A model generated the notes under the pieces. The model searched no databases. It saw nothing but the letters and a program-made list of their open reading frames with translations, and was not told where the DNA came from. Of a stretch of 51,014 nt of DNA, positions 1 to 7,305 are shown piece by piece. Each line of letters begins with the position of its first letter. Position 1 is the stretch's first letter. Both the position numbers and the translations under genes were made by a program. The stretch comes from a virus: positions 1 to 51,014 of the IMG/VR virus record IMGVR_UViG_3300046499_000562; one strand, given 5' to 3'.

Positions 1-499
1 ACCGGCCGCACAGGTAGCACTTCCCGTGGTCGTGGTGCTGCAGGAGCGGGTCCTGGCAGACGCAGGTGCGGTGCGCACTGTGGATCAGCGAGCATTCCCG
101 GTGGTAAAGGCCGGTCTCGCCCTGCCACCAGCGGCCGCGGGCACGGTCCCACTGAAGGGAGATGTTCACTGCATCGCCCTTGGTGTGCCGGCCCTTGCAC
201 CAGGTGCAGCGAGTGAGGAGGCGGCGGCGCAGTGCCTGCAGGGGCGCGACCTGGATGCGCCAGTGGTGGATGTGCCAACGCCACCGCTGGGTGCGGCAGG
301 TGGTGTCGTCGTAGCCGGAGGGATCGCGGTGCCACACGGTGATCAGGCACGGCCAGTAGACCTCGCGTCCGGCGAGCACCCAGAACGCGCCGCCGATCTT
401 CCAGCGCTCGCCCGTACGTACGGACTGCTCGGTCCGGTAGTTGTCGCGCCGGGGCCAGGGCCGGCGGATCTCGAAGGCAACCGTGAGCGGGTCGTGCAT
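1..499 (-). CDS. Partial hypothetical protein with Cys/His cluster, 3' end outside window
   Basis: The reading frame starts at ATG 499 and is still open at position 1, so at least 166 residues are visible and the C-terminus is missing. The start overlaps the stop of the upstream gene (TGATG), as in the whole early operon. The protein is rich in Trp, Arg and His. Its second half has a CTWCKGRHT motif and, near the edge, CVCQ and CYLCG, which suggests bound zinc. I do not recognise a family with a known function. Similar Trp/His-rich proteins are, from memory, common in actinobacterial phages and plasmids. A role in early phage or plasmid metabolism is only inferred from position. Confidence 0.7.
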   Translation of the reverse strand, partial: MHDPLTVAFEIRRPWPRRDNYRTEQSVRTGERWKIGGAFWVLAGREVYWPCLITVWHRDPSGYDDTTCRTQRWRWHIHHWRIQVAPLQALRRRLLTRCTWCKGRHTKGDAVNISLQWDRARGRWWQGETGLYHRECSLIHSAHRTCVCQDPLLQHHDHGKCYLCGR

Positions 500-864
500 C
501 AACTCTCCTTGGAGGTGGTGTTGGGGTGGTCGGCCTGGGCGGCGAGCAGGAGGGCCGCGATTGGACTGCGGGTGCACCGGTTGTGGTGGTGGGCCCTGCC
601 GCGGGAGGCTCCGGCCAAGAGGCAGCAGGGGCGCAGCGGCTCCGGGTTGTCCCCGACTGCGGCGCGTCTGGCCCATTCGTGCTCAGTCACGGTGCGCAGG
701 TGGTTGCGCCGTTCGCGGGCGGAGGCTTCGAAGAGCACGCCACTGCCGACGCCGACCACCAGGGCGGGCAGCCACAGGTGTTGGTGGAAGCAGGCGACGC
801 CGAGCGCGGCGAGGATGACGGCGCCGACAGCAGCGGCATATTGGTAGCGACGGTGGCTGGTCAA
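499..864 (-). CDS. Small membrane protein with basic cytoplasmic tail
   Basis: About 121 residues from a TTG start that overlaps the previous stop (TTGA). Two closely spaced hydrophobic segments near residues 9-25 and 28-40 (AAAVGAVILAALGVACF and LPALVVGVGSGVLF) form a hairpin. A basic region follows with CC, HHH and a C-rich stretch. An in-frame start further upstream would overlap the previous gene by more than 30 bases and is less likely. The protein has no family I recognise. It sits in a chain of translationally coupled early genes, so it is probably co-expressed with the zinc-ribbon-like protein before it. A membrane location is the only functional inference I would make. Confidence 0.6.
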   Translation of the reverse strand: MTSHRRYQYAAAVGAVILAALGVACFHQHLWLPALVVGVGSGVLFEASARERRNHLRTVTEHEWARRAAVGDNPEPLRPCCLLAGASRGRAHHHNRCTRSPIAALLLAAQADHPNTTSKES

Positions 865-1109
865 GGGGTGTCCTCTCTGCAGCAGTCGGCGCGCCACCCG
901 CGAGGGGCCTCGAGGCGTATGGGCGTGCCGGGTTCGAAGGGTGCGGCGCAGGCGGCGCAGGTGCCGGGGTAGATCGCGTGGAACCAGGGCCGTGACGTCG
1001 GCGGGATGGTGGGCTCTTCGAGGACATCGCCGCGGCAGTGCGCGCAGCCCTCGAGAGGCAGCTCGGTGAGCTCGCAGCGGGCAATGGCGTTGGCTTCGGG
1101 CCGGGTCAC
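861..1109 (-). CDS. Small double zinc-ribbon-like protein
   Basis: A protein of about 82 residues. The GTG start at 1109 overlaps the preceding stop (GTGA). It carries Cys pairs, CAHC and CAAC, plus a C-terminal CC, spaced like treble-clef or zinc-ribbon knuckles. Proteins of this kind in actinobacterial mobile elements are usually annotated as hypothetical. Nucleic-acid or protein binding through structural zinc is plausible from the Cys pattern but not shown. It lies inside the early minus-strand operon between a small acidic protein and a membrane protein. A longer frame starting at 1211 exists, but it runs deep into the neighbouring gene and has shadow-like composition, so I prefer the short form. 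Confidence 0.65.
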   Translation of the reverse strand: MTRPEANAIARCELTELPLEGCAHCRGDVLEEPTIPPTSRPWFHAIYPGTCAACAAPFEPGTPIRLEAPRGWRADCCREDTP

Positions 1110-1285
1110 AGGTAGAACCCGGTGAGCGTGACGTCCTCGATGGTGTGGAGCTGGATCGCGGTGAGGCCTTGCCCGTGGAGGTCGCGGAGATGAGGGTCTG
1201 GGTCCTCCCACTCGTCCTCGTCGTCCTCGTCTTCGTCGAGGGCGAGTTCGGACCAGTCGATGTCTTCGAGGGGGAGCTGGGTCAT
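1106..1285 (-). CDS. Small acidic hypothetical protein
   Basis: A 59-residue protein starting at ATG 1285, which overlaps the upstream stop in an ATGA arrangement. Residues 16-30 form an almost continuous run of Asp and Glu (DEDEDDEDEWEDPD). Very acidic small proteins are often DNA mimics or inhibitors of host enzymes in phages, but nothing else in the sequence supports that here. The C-terminal half (IQLHTIEDVTLTGFYL) looks like a short beta-rich segment. The coupling of both ends to neighbouring frames is the main evidence that it is a real gene. Function unknown. Confidence 0.6.
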   Translation of the reverse strand: MTQLPLEDIDWSELALDEDEDDEDEWEDPDPHLRDLHGQGLTAIQLHTIEDVTLTGFYL

Positions 1286-2064
1286 GACGGCCGCTCCGCC
1301 TCGACCTGACGGCGCGCCGTTCGAACGACGTCGGTGATCAGGTCCCGCTCGTCCTGCGTCATCTCGCTGCCGCCGCGCACGAGGACGGTGTCGCCGTCGA
1401 CGTCGACGGTCTGGCACCTGTTGGGGTCTTCCGGCTGCGCCTCGCTGTCGTGGCTGCCTACAGAGATCGCCTGCTGCCCCTCACACACGGAGACCGGGGC
1501 CGGATCCGGGGTCGGAGGGGTGCGGAGCGCCTGGTGCTCGGGGTCGTCGGTGTCGCACAGGACGCGGCCGTCATCGAGGACGGTCCAGCCCGCTGCCTGC
1601 ACGGCCTTGGCGGCTTCCTCGATCGAGTCGAAGAGGGCGGTGTACGCCTCGTCTTCGTCGTACGTGTACTCGCAGCACGCGCAGGCCACGGAGACCATCG
1701 AGCTCCGTGCGAAGCCAGCCGGCAGGACCTCCGGCGGCGCGGCGAGCACGGCGCGCAGCTTGGTTGCCGCGTCGCCGTATGCACGCAGCACGCCCCACTG
1801 GCGGGCGAGGGCGTACGCCCGCTCGACGGCGGACCGGGCGGCGAACGCTGCCGCCACCGCGTTCAGCAGCGACTCGAGGCTCACCGCCTGCTCGCCAGCG
1901 AGGAGCTTGGCCTTGTGCAGGCCCAGGAGCTCCGTGGCGCGCTCCATACCGGGCTGGTCCTCAGGGAGGCCGGCCTCGGCGTTGGCGCGCAGTGACGCGA
2001 TCAGTTGGTCGATGTGCGTGACGAGGGCGATGGCGGCCTGGGCGCGGGTGGCGGGTTCAGGCAT
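1282..2064 (-). CDS. Hypothetical early protein, helical N-terminus and acidic C-terminus
   Basis: 260 residues, with an AAGGAG ribosome site about six bases before ATG 2064. The first 110 residues are Ala-rich and strongly helical (IDQLIASLRANAEAG, LLNAVAAAFAARSAVERAY). A CACC pair then occurs near residue 130, followed by a compact DEDEAYTALFDSIEEAAKA region and a short TVDVDGDTVLVRGG beta hairpin. No recognised catalytic motif is present. A strong hairpin at 2102-2134 lies immediately upstream, so this gene begins a new sub-transcript or is reached by read-through from the WhiB-Lsr2 gene. Function unknown. Confidence 0.7.
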   Translation of the reverse strand: MPEPATRAQAAIALVTHIDQLIASLRANAEAGLPEDQPGMERATELLGLHKAKLLAGEQAVSLESLLNAVAAAFAARSAVERAYALARQWGVLRAYGDAATKLRAVLAAPPEVLPAGFARSSMVSVACACCEYTYDEDEAYTALFDSIEEAAKAVQAAGWTVLDDGRVLCDTDDPEHQALRTPPTPDPAPVSVCEGQQAISVGSHDSEAQPEDPNRCQTVDVDGDTVLVRGGSEMTQDERDLITDVVRTARRQVEAERPS

Positions 2065-2101
2065 GGCCTGCTCCTTCTGGGCTGTGGTGGACTGGGTGGG
2101 T

Positions 2102-2134
2102 GCGGCCGCTCCTGCTACGGACAGGAGCGGCCGC
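2102..2134. terminator. Perfect 13-bp hairpin between early genes
   Basis: A perfect inverted repeat with 13-base arms (GCGGCCGCTCCTG) and a seven-base loop sits in the only sizeable gap of this part of the operon, after the stop of the WhiB-Lsr2 gene and before the start of the next gene. There is no T-run, which is usual for actinobacterial terminators. It probably reduces transcription between the two genes or stabilises an mRNA end. Confidence 0.6.
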
Positions 2135-2145
2135 CTGCGTGTGGG

Positions 2146-2868
2146 TCACTGCTGGCGGGTGGGTGCACCGGCCTCGCGCCAGGAGTCGACGACGGTCTTC
2201 GGGACGCGTCCGTGGGCTGGGACGTCGATGCCCGCAGCTGCGGCCCAGGTCCGGACGTCCGCGGGCTCGTAGTCCCGGGTTGCTGTCGAGGCCTTCCTGG
2301 CCGGGGCGATGGAGGCCTTCTGCTCACGCAGCTGAGCGAGGCGTTCCTCGAGGGCCGCTGTCTCCGCGTCGATGGACTTCACCCGCTCGTCAGCGGCGTG
2401 CCGCGTGCGCAGAATCTGCAGCGCGTCCTTCGCCTGTGTGGCGGCCTTGCGGATCTTCGCGTCGGTGTGGTCGGTGGCCCAGGCCAAGAGCCGTCCGACG
2501 GGAATGGGTACGGGCTCGGGGGTGCGCGGGGTGGGGATGGTGTCTTCCATGTCGGCTCTTCCTTCGGTCGGTGCGGACTCGTCGGTGATGGCATCGAGTT
2601 GGTCGAGGTGGTCGCGGAGCGTGGCGATCGCCGCGGCCGGGGTATCGGGCAGTGAAGGCAGGTCCTCGCGCTCTTGGCGGGTGAGGCCGCCCCAGACCCC
2701 GCCGGGGGCGTCAGAGTCGAGGGCGTCGTACAGGCACTCGGCGCGCACCGGACACCGCTGGCAGATCGCGATCGCCGCGGCCGTAGACCTGGCGAAGAAC
2801 AGCGACGCCCTCTCCTCGGCGCAGGCCGCGGCCGCCCGCCAGTCCTCGCGCGACACGGCCGCCGTCAT
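2146..2868 (-). CDS. WhiB-like iron-sulfur regulator fused to a C-terminal Lsr2-type DNA-binding domain
   Basis: 240 residues. The N-terminal WhiB domain has four cysteines at 16, 36, 39 and 45 (C-x19-CxxC-x5-C), as expected for a [4Fe-4S] cluster, followed by the GVWGG turn at 57-61 that is diagnostic of the family. A linker with a DILD-type helix and a long coiled-coil-like stretch (about 150-190, IDAETAALEERLAQLREQ) leads to the last 30 residues. These (DVRTWAAAAGIDVP, then HGRVPKTVVDSW) match the Lsr2 C-terminal domain, which inserts an RGR-like loop into AT-rich minor grooves. WhiB proteins usually stop after about 90-130 residues, so the fusion is unusual. It starts at ATG 2868, overlapping the upstream stop. 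It likely acts as a phage- or plasmid-borne transcription factor. Confidence 0.85.
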   Translation of the reverse strand: MTAAVSREDWRAAAACAEERASLFFARSTAAAIAICQRCPVRAECLYDALDSDAPGGVWGGLTRQEREDLPSLPDTPAAAIATLRDHLDQLDAITDESAPTEGRADMEDTIPTPRTPEPVPIPVGRLLAWATDHTDAKIRKAATQAKDALQILRTRHAADERVKSIDAETAALEERLAQLREQKASIAPARKASTATRDYEPADVRTWAAAAGIDVPAHGRVPKTVVDSWREAGAPTRQQ

Positions 2869-3083
2869 GCCACATCCCGCTTGCTGTTGGCCTGCAGGGC
2901 GACACCGACGTGGAAACCGGAGATCCCCTCCGCGAGCGTGGCCAGATGCTCGGCCTGCTCCTCTGCCGTGCACGGCGGGAGGTGCGGCGGCAGGACAGCG
3001 GCGGGCTCCAGATGCGGGGCGCGCCATGCCGTGCCGGTGGAGTGGTCCTCGTCCGGCACGGGCACCGGGGCAGCCGCGCTCAT
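2865..3083 (-). CDS. Small hypothetical protein
   Basis: 72 residues. Both ends overlap neighbours in the ATGA pattern (start 3083, stop 2865), which supports it as a coupled gene just before the WhiB-Lsr2 fusion. The N-terminal half is Pro/Ala-rich and probably unstructured. The middle (TAEEQAEHLATLAEGISGFH) looks like a short amphipathic helix. I recognise no motif. It may only serve as a spacer or partner of the regulator, but that is a guess. Confidence 0.55.
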   Translation of the reverse strand: MSAAAPVPVPDEDHSTGTAWRAPHLEPAAVLPPHLPPCTAEEQAEHLATLAEGISGFHVGVALQANSKRDVA

Positions 3084-3580
3084 GACGCGCTCTCCTCATC
3101 CGACATGCCGAAGATCGCGGCGACTTGCGCGTCGAGCGCAGCCTCCGGGTCCCTCATCGGCCAGTCGGCCAGGTGCGCTCCGGCGATACATCCCAGCTCG
3201 ATGCACGCGACGGTCACCACCCCGTACGGCGGCCGTCCGTGGTGCGCCTCGAACGTCACTCGGCGCGGGATGAAGCTCTTCCCGTCGGCGCGGAGCCGCT
3301 GCACTCCGTTGCTGGCCGGTCCGGTCCAGCGCAGGTGGCCGTCGCCGTAGGCCTTGCTGTACATCGCGAGCGCTGCGGTGATGCTCCGGCCACGCCGCAG
3401 GTTGGGGACCAGCGGGATGCCGAGCCTGGTCCGTAGGTGCGAGATGGTCGCCTCGCTGATGCCGACCTCCCTGGCGATGCGCTCGTATGTTTCGCCGGCG
3501 CGGAGCATCTCGGCGACGCGCGGCACGATGACTCGCCGCTCAGCAGGGGTGAGGACGACGCCCCTGGCCCGCCCGGTCAT
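3080..3580 (-). CDS. HTH protein with a degenerate HNH-like C-terminal domain
   Basis: 166 residues from ATG 3580. Residues 15-55 form a resolvase/sigma-type helix-turn-helix (ETYERIAREVGISEATISHL). Residues about 78-150 resemble the HNH fold of phage homing-type endonucleases (DGHLRWTGP, then FEAHHGRPPYG, VACIELGCIAGAHLAD), where intact enzymes usually read H.C....C.NP.HL. Here the first His of that motif appears to be Ala and the Asn is Gly, so nuclease activity may be lost and the protein may only bind DNA. Its start and stop both overlap neighbours (ATGA). A DNA-binding early regulator or relic homing nuclease is the best reading. Confidence 0.65.
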   Translation of the reverse strand: MTGRARGVVLTPAERRVIVPRVAEMLRAGETYERIAREVGISEATISHLRTRLGIPLVPNLRRGRSITAALAMYSKAYGDGHLRWTGPASNGVQRLRADGKSFIPRRVTFEAHHGRPPYGVVTVACIELGCIAGAHLADWPMRDPEAALDAQVAAIFGMSDEESAS

Positions 3581-3933
3581 CGGCTCGTCCTCGGCCCGCC
3601 GGGCTGTCCCCACAGGGGCGGCTGCGTGGTTGGTCGTCGGCGCGCGGGCCGAGAACGCGGAGGCGCGGCGGACTGCTGCCCGGACCCGCTGCAGCTGGAC
3701 CAGTGGGCGACCGCTTTCCACTCCAGGTACTCGGGCTCGGCCCGGTCCCGGGTCAGCTCACGGACGAGGAGACCGCCGGATCCGGTGGTGTGTGCGGCGT
3801 ACCCGCCCATGGGCGACGGCAGCGCGTTGAGCGGCATCCGCTGGCCGGAGCCGATCACGGTGGCCCAGCGGATGCGTCCGCCGCAGCGGCCACATTCGGT
3901 GACACCGCGGGTGGGATGTGGGGTGGTGGGCAT
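3577..3933 (-). CDS. Hypothetical protein with N-terminal CxxC
   Basis: 118 residues, starting at ATG 3933, which overlaps the stop of the replication-initiator-like gene, and ending in overlap with the HTH/HNH-like gene. Near the N-terminus it has CGRCGGRIRWATVIGSG followed by MPLNA. In actinobacterial phage and plasmid proteins this pattern (CxxCG, then a Met-Pro-hydrophobic stretch) forms a small zinc knuckle. The second half is Arg/Pro/Gly-rich and probably disordered. No catalytic motif is visible. It is likely co-translated with the replication gene just upstream. Confidence 0.6.
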   Translation of the reverse strand: MPTTPHPTRGVTECGRCGGRIRWATVIGSGQRMPLNALPSPMGGYAAHTTGSGGLLVRELTRDRAEPEYLEWKAVAHWSSCSGSGQQSAAPPRSRPARRRPTTQPPLWGQPGGPRTSR

Positions 3934-5744
3934 CAGCTGTCCTCTCCGCTCGCGGCCTCGTAGGCCGCCGGGTGGGTGACATCAAGTCGGGCTTGGTGCG
4001 GGGTGTGGCGGCGCCGCCCGCGCGGCGTGGTGCACGCCTGGCCCGGGCCGGCCTGGCAGGTAGGGCACGCGCTGGTCTGCACCTGTACGGCGCCGGGGCG
4101 GACCGCGGCGCGGACCGGCTCGGGCATCCGCCCGAGGATCAGCGGCTCCACCGCCAGTACCTCCGGAACGGACGGGAGGGGCAGCTGCTCCTGGTAGCCC
4201 CCGGCGCGGAGCAGAGGGCCGGTGCGGAGGTGGCCGTAGATGTGGAGCGCTCCGATCGGTCCGTGCTCCGCGATCGCCAGCCGGATCTCCTCGTCCGACG
4301 CCCGGTCACGCTCCCGGTACGAGGCCTTCGCCGGGAGCACCGTCCCGTCGGCGGCCGCGGCCCGGGCGCGGAGCTCGTCCAGGCGGTGCTGCAGCTCGCG
4401 TGCCCGGCGCCACTGGGCGGACTGGACCTGGTGGGCGTGGGCGCAGATCTCGCAAGGCTCCCCGGTGGGCCAGACCTGGCCGTCCTCGCAGGAGTCCAGG
4501 CCACAACCGCGGTGGGGCAGGCCGACCTTGAGGAGCCAGCCGCCCATGCTGCGGATGTCCTCGCGCATGACCGGCTGCAGGCGGCGGCTGATGCGGTCGG
4601 CGATCCGGCCGCTGCTGCTGGCCGGGTTGGCGTCCAGCTCTGTGCCGATCAGGACGGCGATCTGGCGCAGCACGTGGGGACGGATGCCGTCGAGGTCGCC
4701 GCGGACCGGGGCGAGGGCGTCGTGGATGCGCTGCGTCCAGCGGAGCTCGGGCCCGGTGTACGGACCGGTCGCGGTGCTGTTGTCGGCGTCGGGCCGGGGG
4801 GTGTGGTCGCCGCGCGGAGCGCGAGAGGCGCCCGGCCCGAACGTCGCCGGAACAAGATCGCCAACGTTTTCCACAGGCGTACTACGGTCACCTCGCCTAC
4901 GGCGGGAACCACCAACTACCTGCGTCTCATCACGTCGGTCAGTCTGCAGGTCTTCCTTAGACGCGAGGGATCCGTCATGATCCGCCGGACCCGATCCGTC
5001 ATGAATGACCGGTGCCCCGGCCTCACCCACAACCTCCTCGTCGGGACGCTCCGAGGGGATGGCGCCGAGGAGGGTCAGCGGGTGGCGGCGGGTCTCGTAC
5101 GCGTGGCGGCCGCGCTCGCCCTCGCGGCGGCGTACGGCCAGCCAGCCGGTGGACTCGAGTTCGTCGACCAGGCGTCGGGCCTGGCGCTCGCCTAGGTGCT
5201 CGCCGACGCGCTGGCCGGTGTGGTGGTGGAGCATCTCGCCGAGCTCGGCCGCGGTCACCGGGATGCGGCGGGCGGTGGCGTAGGCGAGGAGCGCATACAG
5301 GCGCAGCAGCCGAGGCGAGAGGGCCTCGGCCGCACGAACCGGGATGCGGACCCAGAGTTCGCCAGCGGCGAGGGCTCGGGTGTAGCGCTCGGCGGACTGG
5401 CCGCGACCGTCCTTGTAGGTCCGCCGGCGGGTGGGCACCTCGATCAGGCCGTCAACGTCGTCGGGCCGAGTGAGCTCCTTGAGGGCCCGCTCGGTGCCGG
5501 ACTTCGACATGCCGAGGTATTCGGCGATGGTGGCGACCCGGGCGGTGCAGCCCTCCGGGCGGAGGGCGAGCGCTGCGATCTTGACGTAGACACTCAGGGC
5601 CGCATCGGCGTACTGAGCACCTACGACCAGGCGCAGGGGCACACGAACCGTCAGCCCGCCGCCGCGCGGGAGCGCCCCGGTAGCCGCGGTGTGCGGCTCA
5701 GGGTGCTCGGCAGCCGGGAGGGCTGCGTGCGCGGCGACGGGCAT
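3933..5744 (-). CDS. Replication-initiator-like protein with two winged helices and a C-terminal zinc ribbon
   Basis: 603 residues, AGAGGA ribosome site before ATG 5744. Residues about 45-115 form a winged helix (ATIAEYLGMSKSGTERALKEL), and residues about 130-215 form a second one with AELGEMLHHHTG and RQARRLVDELESTGWLAVRR. A long charged linker follows. A helical region at about 330-400 ends in a small Cys cluster (HRGCGLDSCEDG with CEICAHAHQ). The C-terminus has CPTCQAGPGQACTTP, a zinc-ribbon type I associate with actinobacterial phage and plasmid proteins. Large tandem winged-helix proteins of this kind occur as replication initiators of Streptomyces plasmids. The role here is inferred from architecture and its place in the early operon; a general early regulator is the alternative. 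Confidence 0.65.
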   Translation of the reverse strand: MPVAAHAALPAAEHPEPHTAATGALPRGGGLTVRVPLRLVVGAQYADAALSVYVKIAALALRPEGCTARVATIAEYLGMSKSGTERALKELTRPDDVDGLIEVPTRRRTYKDGRGQSAERYTRALAAGELWVRIPVRAAEALSPRLLRLYALLAYATARRIPVTAAELGEMLHHHTGQRVGEHLGERQARRLVDELESTGWLAVRRREGERGRHAYETRRHPLTLLGAIPSERPDEEVVGEAGAPVIHDGSGPADHDGSLASKEDLQTDRRDETQVVGGSRRRRGDRSTPVENVGDLVPATFGPGASRAPRGDHTPRPDADNSTATGPYTGPELRWTQRIHDALAPVRGDLDGIRPHVLRQIAVLIGTELDANPASSSGRIADRISRRLQPVMREDIRSMGGWLLKVGLPHRGCGLDSCEDGQVWPTGEPCEICAHAHQVQSAQWRRARELQHRLDELRARAAAADGTVLPAKASYRERDRASDEEIRLAIAEHGPIGALHIYGHLRTGPLLRAGGYQEQLPLPSVPEVLAVEPLILGRMPEPVRAAVRPGAVQVQTSACPTCQAGPGQACTTPRGRRRHTPHQARLDVTHPAAYEAASGEDS

Positions 5745-5822
5745 GGGTTCCTCTGCTGGCGGGTTGGGCGCCGGGCGGGCGCGGGTGGTCAGCGCCCGCC
5801 CGGCGGTCGGTGGGGCTGAGGG

Positions 5823-6353
5823 TCAGTTGGCCGGTGCGTCCTGGTCCTTGCGGGCGCGGAGCTGCTCGAGGACGAAGGCGGGCACGCACATCTGCAGGGC
5901 CGTTTGTCCGGCGCGCGGGCCCTGCTTTAGGGCTCGGGTGTAGGCCCATCCGCGCTGGGTGAGGACCTCGATCTGGACCTGGACCTGCTCGGTGGTGAGG
6001 CCGGTCGCGTAGGCGAGCTCCTCGGTGGTGGGAGTCCACCTCTCGTGGATGAGGCCGGTCTGGAAATTGGCGTAGCCGAGGAGGGTGAGCGCGACGAGAC
6101 GGGCGTGCGGCTGCATGCGGCTGAGCCGTACGCCCTGCTGGAACATCGGGCGCAGGAGCTCGCTCCTGTGCAACTTGCCGGGAGCGACGGCTTCGGCGGG
6201 GGTCAGCACGCGCGGCGTGTAGGGCTGAAGCTCCGGTGCCGGCCGCTGCTGCCGCTTGGGGTGGGCCGCTGTCGTGGACGTGGCGGGCGCCGGTGCCGGG
6301 GCAGGGCGGCGGGCGAGGTCGGCCGGGCTGGGGTGGTGAGCAGTGGTGGTCAC
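5823..6353 (-). CDS. Helix-turn-helix early protein
   Basis: 176 residues from GTG 6353, which overlaps the preceding stop (GTGA). The first 60 residues are Ala/Pro-rich and probably disordered. Residues about 85-150 form a winged-helix-like domain (LVALTLLGYANFQTG, then TTEELAYATGLTTEQVQVQIEVLTQRGWAYTRAL), where the helix ending QVQVQIEVL would be the recognition helix. It resembles the helix-turn-helix halves of the replication-initiator-like protein encoded just downstream, so the two may cooperate in replication or regulation. No enzymatic motif. Much longer frames through this region on either strand are shadows. Confidence 0.6.
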   Translation of the reverse strand: MTTTAHHPSPADLARRPAPAPAPATSTTAAHPKRQQRPAPELQPYTPRVLTPAEAVAPGKLHRSELLRPMFQQGVRLSRMQPHARLVALTLLGYANFQTGLIHERWTPTTEELAYATGLTTEQVQVQIEVLTQRGWAYTRALKQGPRAGQTALQMCVPAFVLEQLRARKDQDAPAN

Positions 6354-6574
6354 AGGTTCAGGTCCGATCGATGGTCGACTGCCGCCGAGGCGGCCGGTTG
6401 TACGGGAGCCGGTGGTGGGGTGCCCGGCTCGTCCTTCCCGGCGAGGGCGCTGGGTGTATGGAGGGGACAGCGCGGGCCGGGCAGGTAGTCGCGGATGCTG
6501 TCCCCGGACCGGCAGTGGCGGCGCTCGGCACCGATCCAGTGCCGGCACTCCGGGACCGGCGGGCCGTCCGTCAC
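6350..6574 (-). CDS. Small Cys/His protein
   Basis: 74 residues, with overlapping junctions on both sides (ATG 6574 on the upstream stop, stop on the next GTG). The sequence CRHWIGAERRHC with a later CPLHTP gives a plausible C-x10-C-H zinc site in the first 45 residues. The rest is Pro/Ala-rich. Short proteins with this RHCR...RY/DYLPGPRCPLHTP pattern are, from memory, frequent in Streptomyces mobile elements, next to replication genes. Function unknown. Confidence 0.6.
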   Translation of the reverse strand: MTDGPPVPECRHWIGAERRHCRSGDSIRDYLPGPRCPLHTPSALAGKDEPGTPPPAPVQPAASAAVDHRSDLNL

Positions 6575-7305
6575 TCGGTGTCGACGGGGCCGGGCTGCTC
6601 CGGCACCGTGGGCCGAGGAGCAGCCGCCTTGCTGTACCGGATGGGCAGCAGGGCGAAGCGCAGCGCGCTCTCGGCGAGGAGGCCGTACGCGTAGGCGGCG
6701 GGCCCGGTGCCGTCGGCGTGGGCGAACGCGTCGTGCATGTCGGAGGCTTCGTGATCGGCGAGGTAGTCCCGGCCTGCCAGGTCCTCGCCGACCTCGCCGG
6801 AGTACAGGCAGTCGGCGAGCCGCTCGTACGCCGCGGCCAGGGCCGGGGTTCCGGAGTAGCGGTCCAGGCCCACGATCTCGAACGACCTGGGCACCAGCTG
6901 GTCGGTGTCCTGGGGGTCTCGCTCGAAGGCGACGCGGTCCGGGGTGTTCCCCTTCTGTACCTGGGTGATGGCCCAGGCCGCGCCGGACGCGAACAGCAGT
7001 GACGCGTGCTCGAAGGCACCGCTGGTGGCGCCGAGCAGGCGGCCGTATGTCGCGTGCAGTTCGAAGATCGCGTTGCTGTGGGGGTCACGGCTGTGCGGCC
7101 GGAACGCCCAGCCCGCCCCATCCCGCGCGTTGGGCATGGGGAGGGCGTGGATGCGGCCCTCCTCGACGCGCCGGCGCTCGAACTGGACGCTGTCGCGCAG
7201 GCTCTTGGCCGACCGCTGGGCGACCTTGTACTCGTAGGCGGCCTCGCGCATGGCGGTGACGCTGTCGGTGAGGTCCTCGTACCAGGGGTGGGCGAGCTGG
7301 GTCAT
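6571..7305 (-). CDS. Helical hypothetical early protein
   Basis: 244 residues from ATG 7305, overlapping the upstream stop. The N-terminal 60 residues are strongly helical and charged (SVTAMREAAYEYKVAQRSAKSLRDSVQFERRRVEEG), like a coiled coil. The middle and C-terminal parts are Ala-rich with regularly spaced helices (FEHASLLFASGAAWAITQVQKG, ALAAAYERLADCLYSG). No active-site pattern or transmembrane segment is obvious. Gene order (coupled to the Cys/His protein and the HTH protein downstream) places it in the early operon. I do not recognise the family. Confidence 0.65.
   Translation of the reverse strand: MTQLAHPWYEDLTDSVTAMREAAYEYKVAQRSAKSLRDSVQFERRRVEEGRIHALPMPNARDGAGWAFRPHSRDPHSNAIFELHATYGRLLGATSGAFEHASLLFASGAAWAITQVQKGNTPDRVAFERDPQDTDQLVPRSFEIVGLDRYSGTPALAAAYERLADCLYSGEVGEDLAGRDYLADHEASDMHDAFAHADGTGPAAYAYGLLAESALRFALLPIRYSKAAAPRPTVPEQPGPVDTE

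Noticed and set aside
1334-2272. 312-residue plus-strand frame
   Set aside because: Ser/Arg/Ala-rich shadow of the minus-strand genes at 1282-2064 and 2146-2868; no independent support.
3918-5195. 425-residue plus-strand frame over the replication-initiator-like gene
   Set aside because: Low-complexity Gly/Ala/Arg composition and no motif; the minus-strand gene has clear winged helices and Cys motifs.
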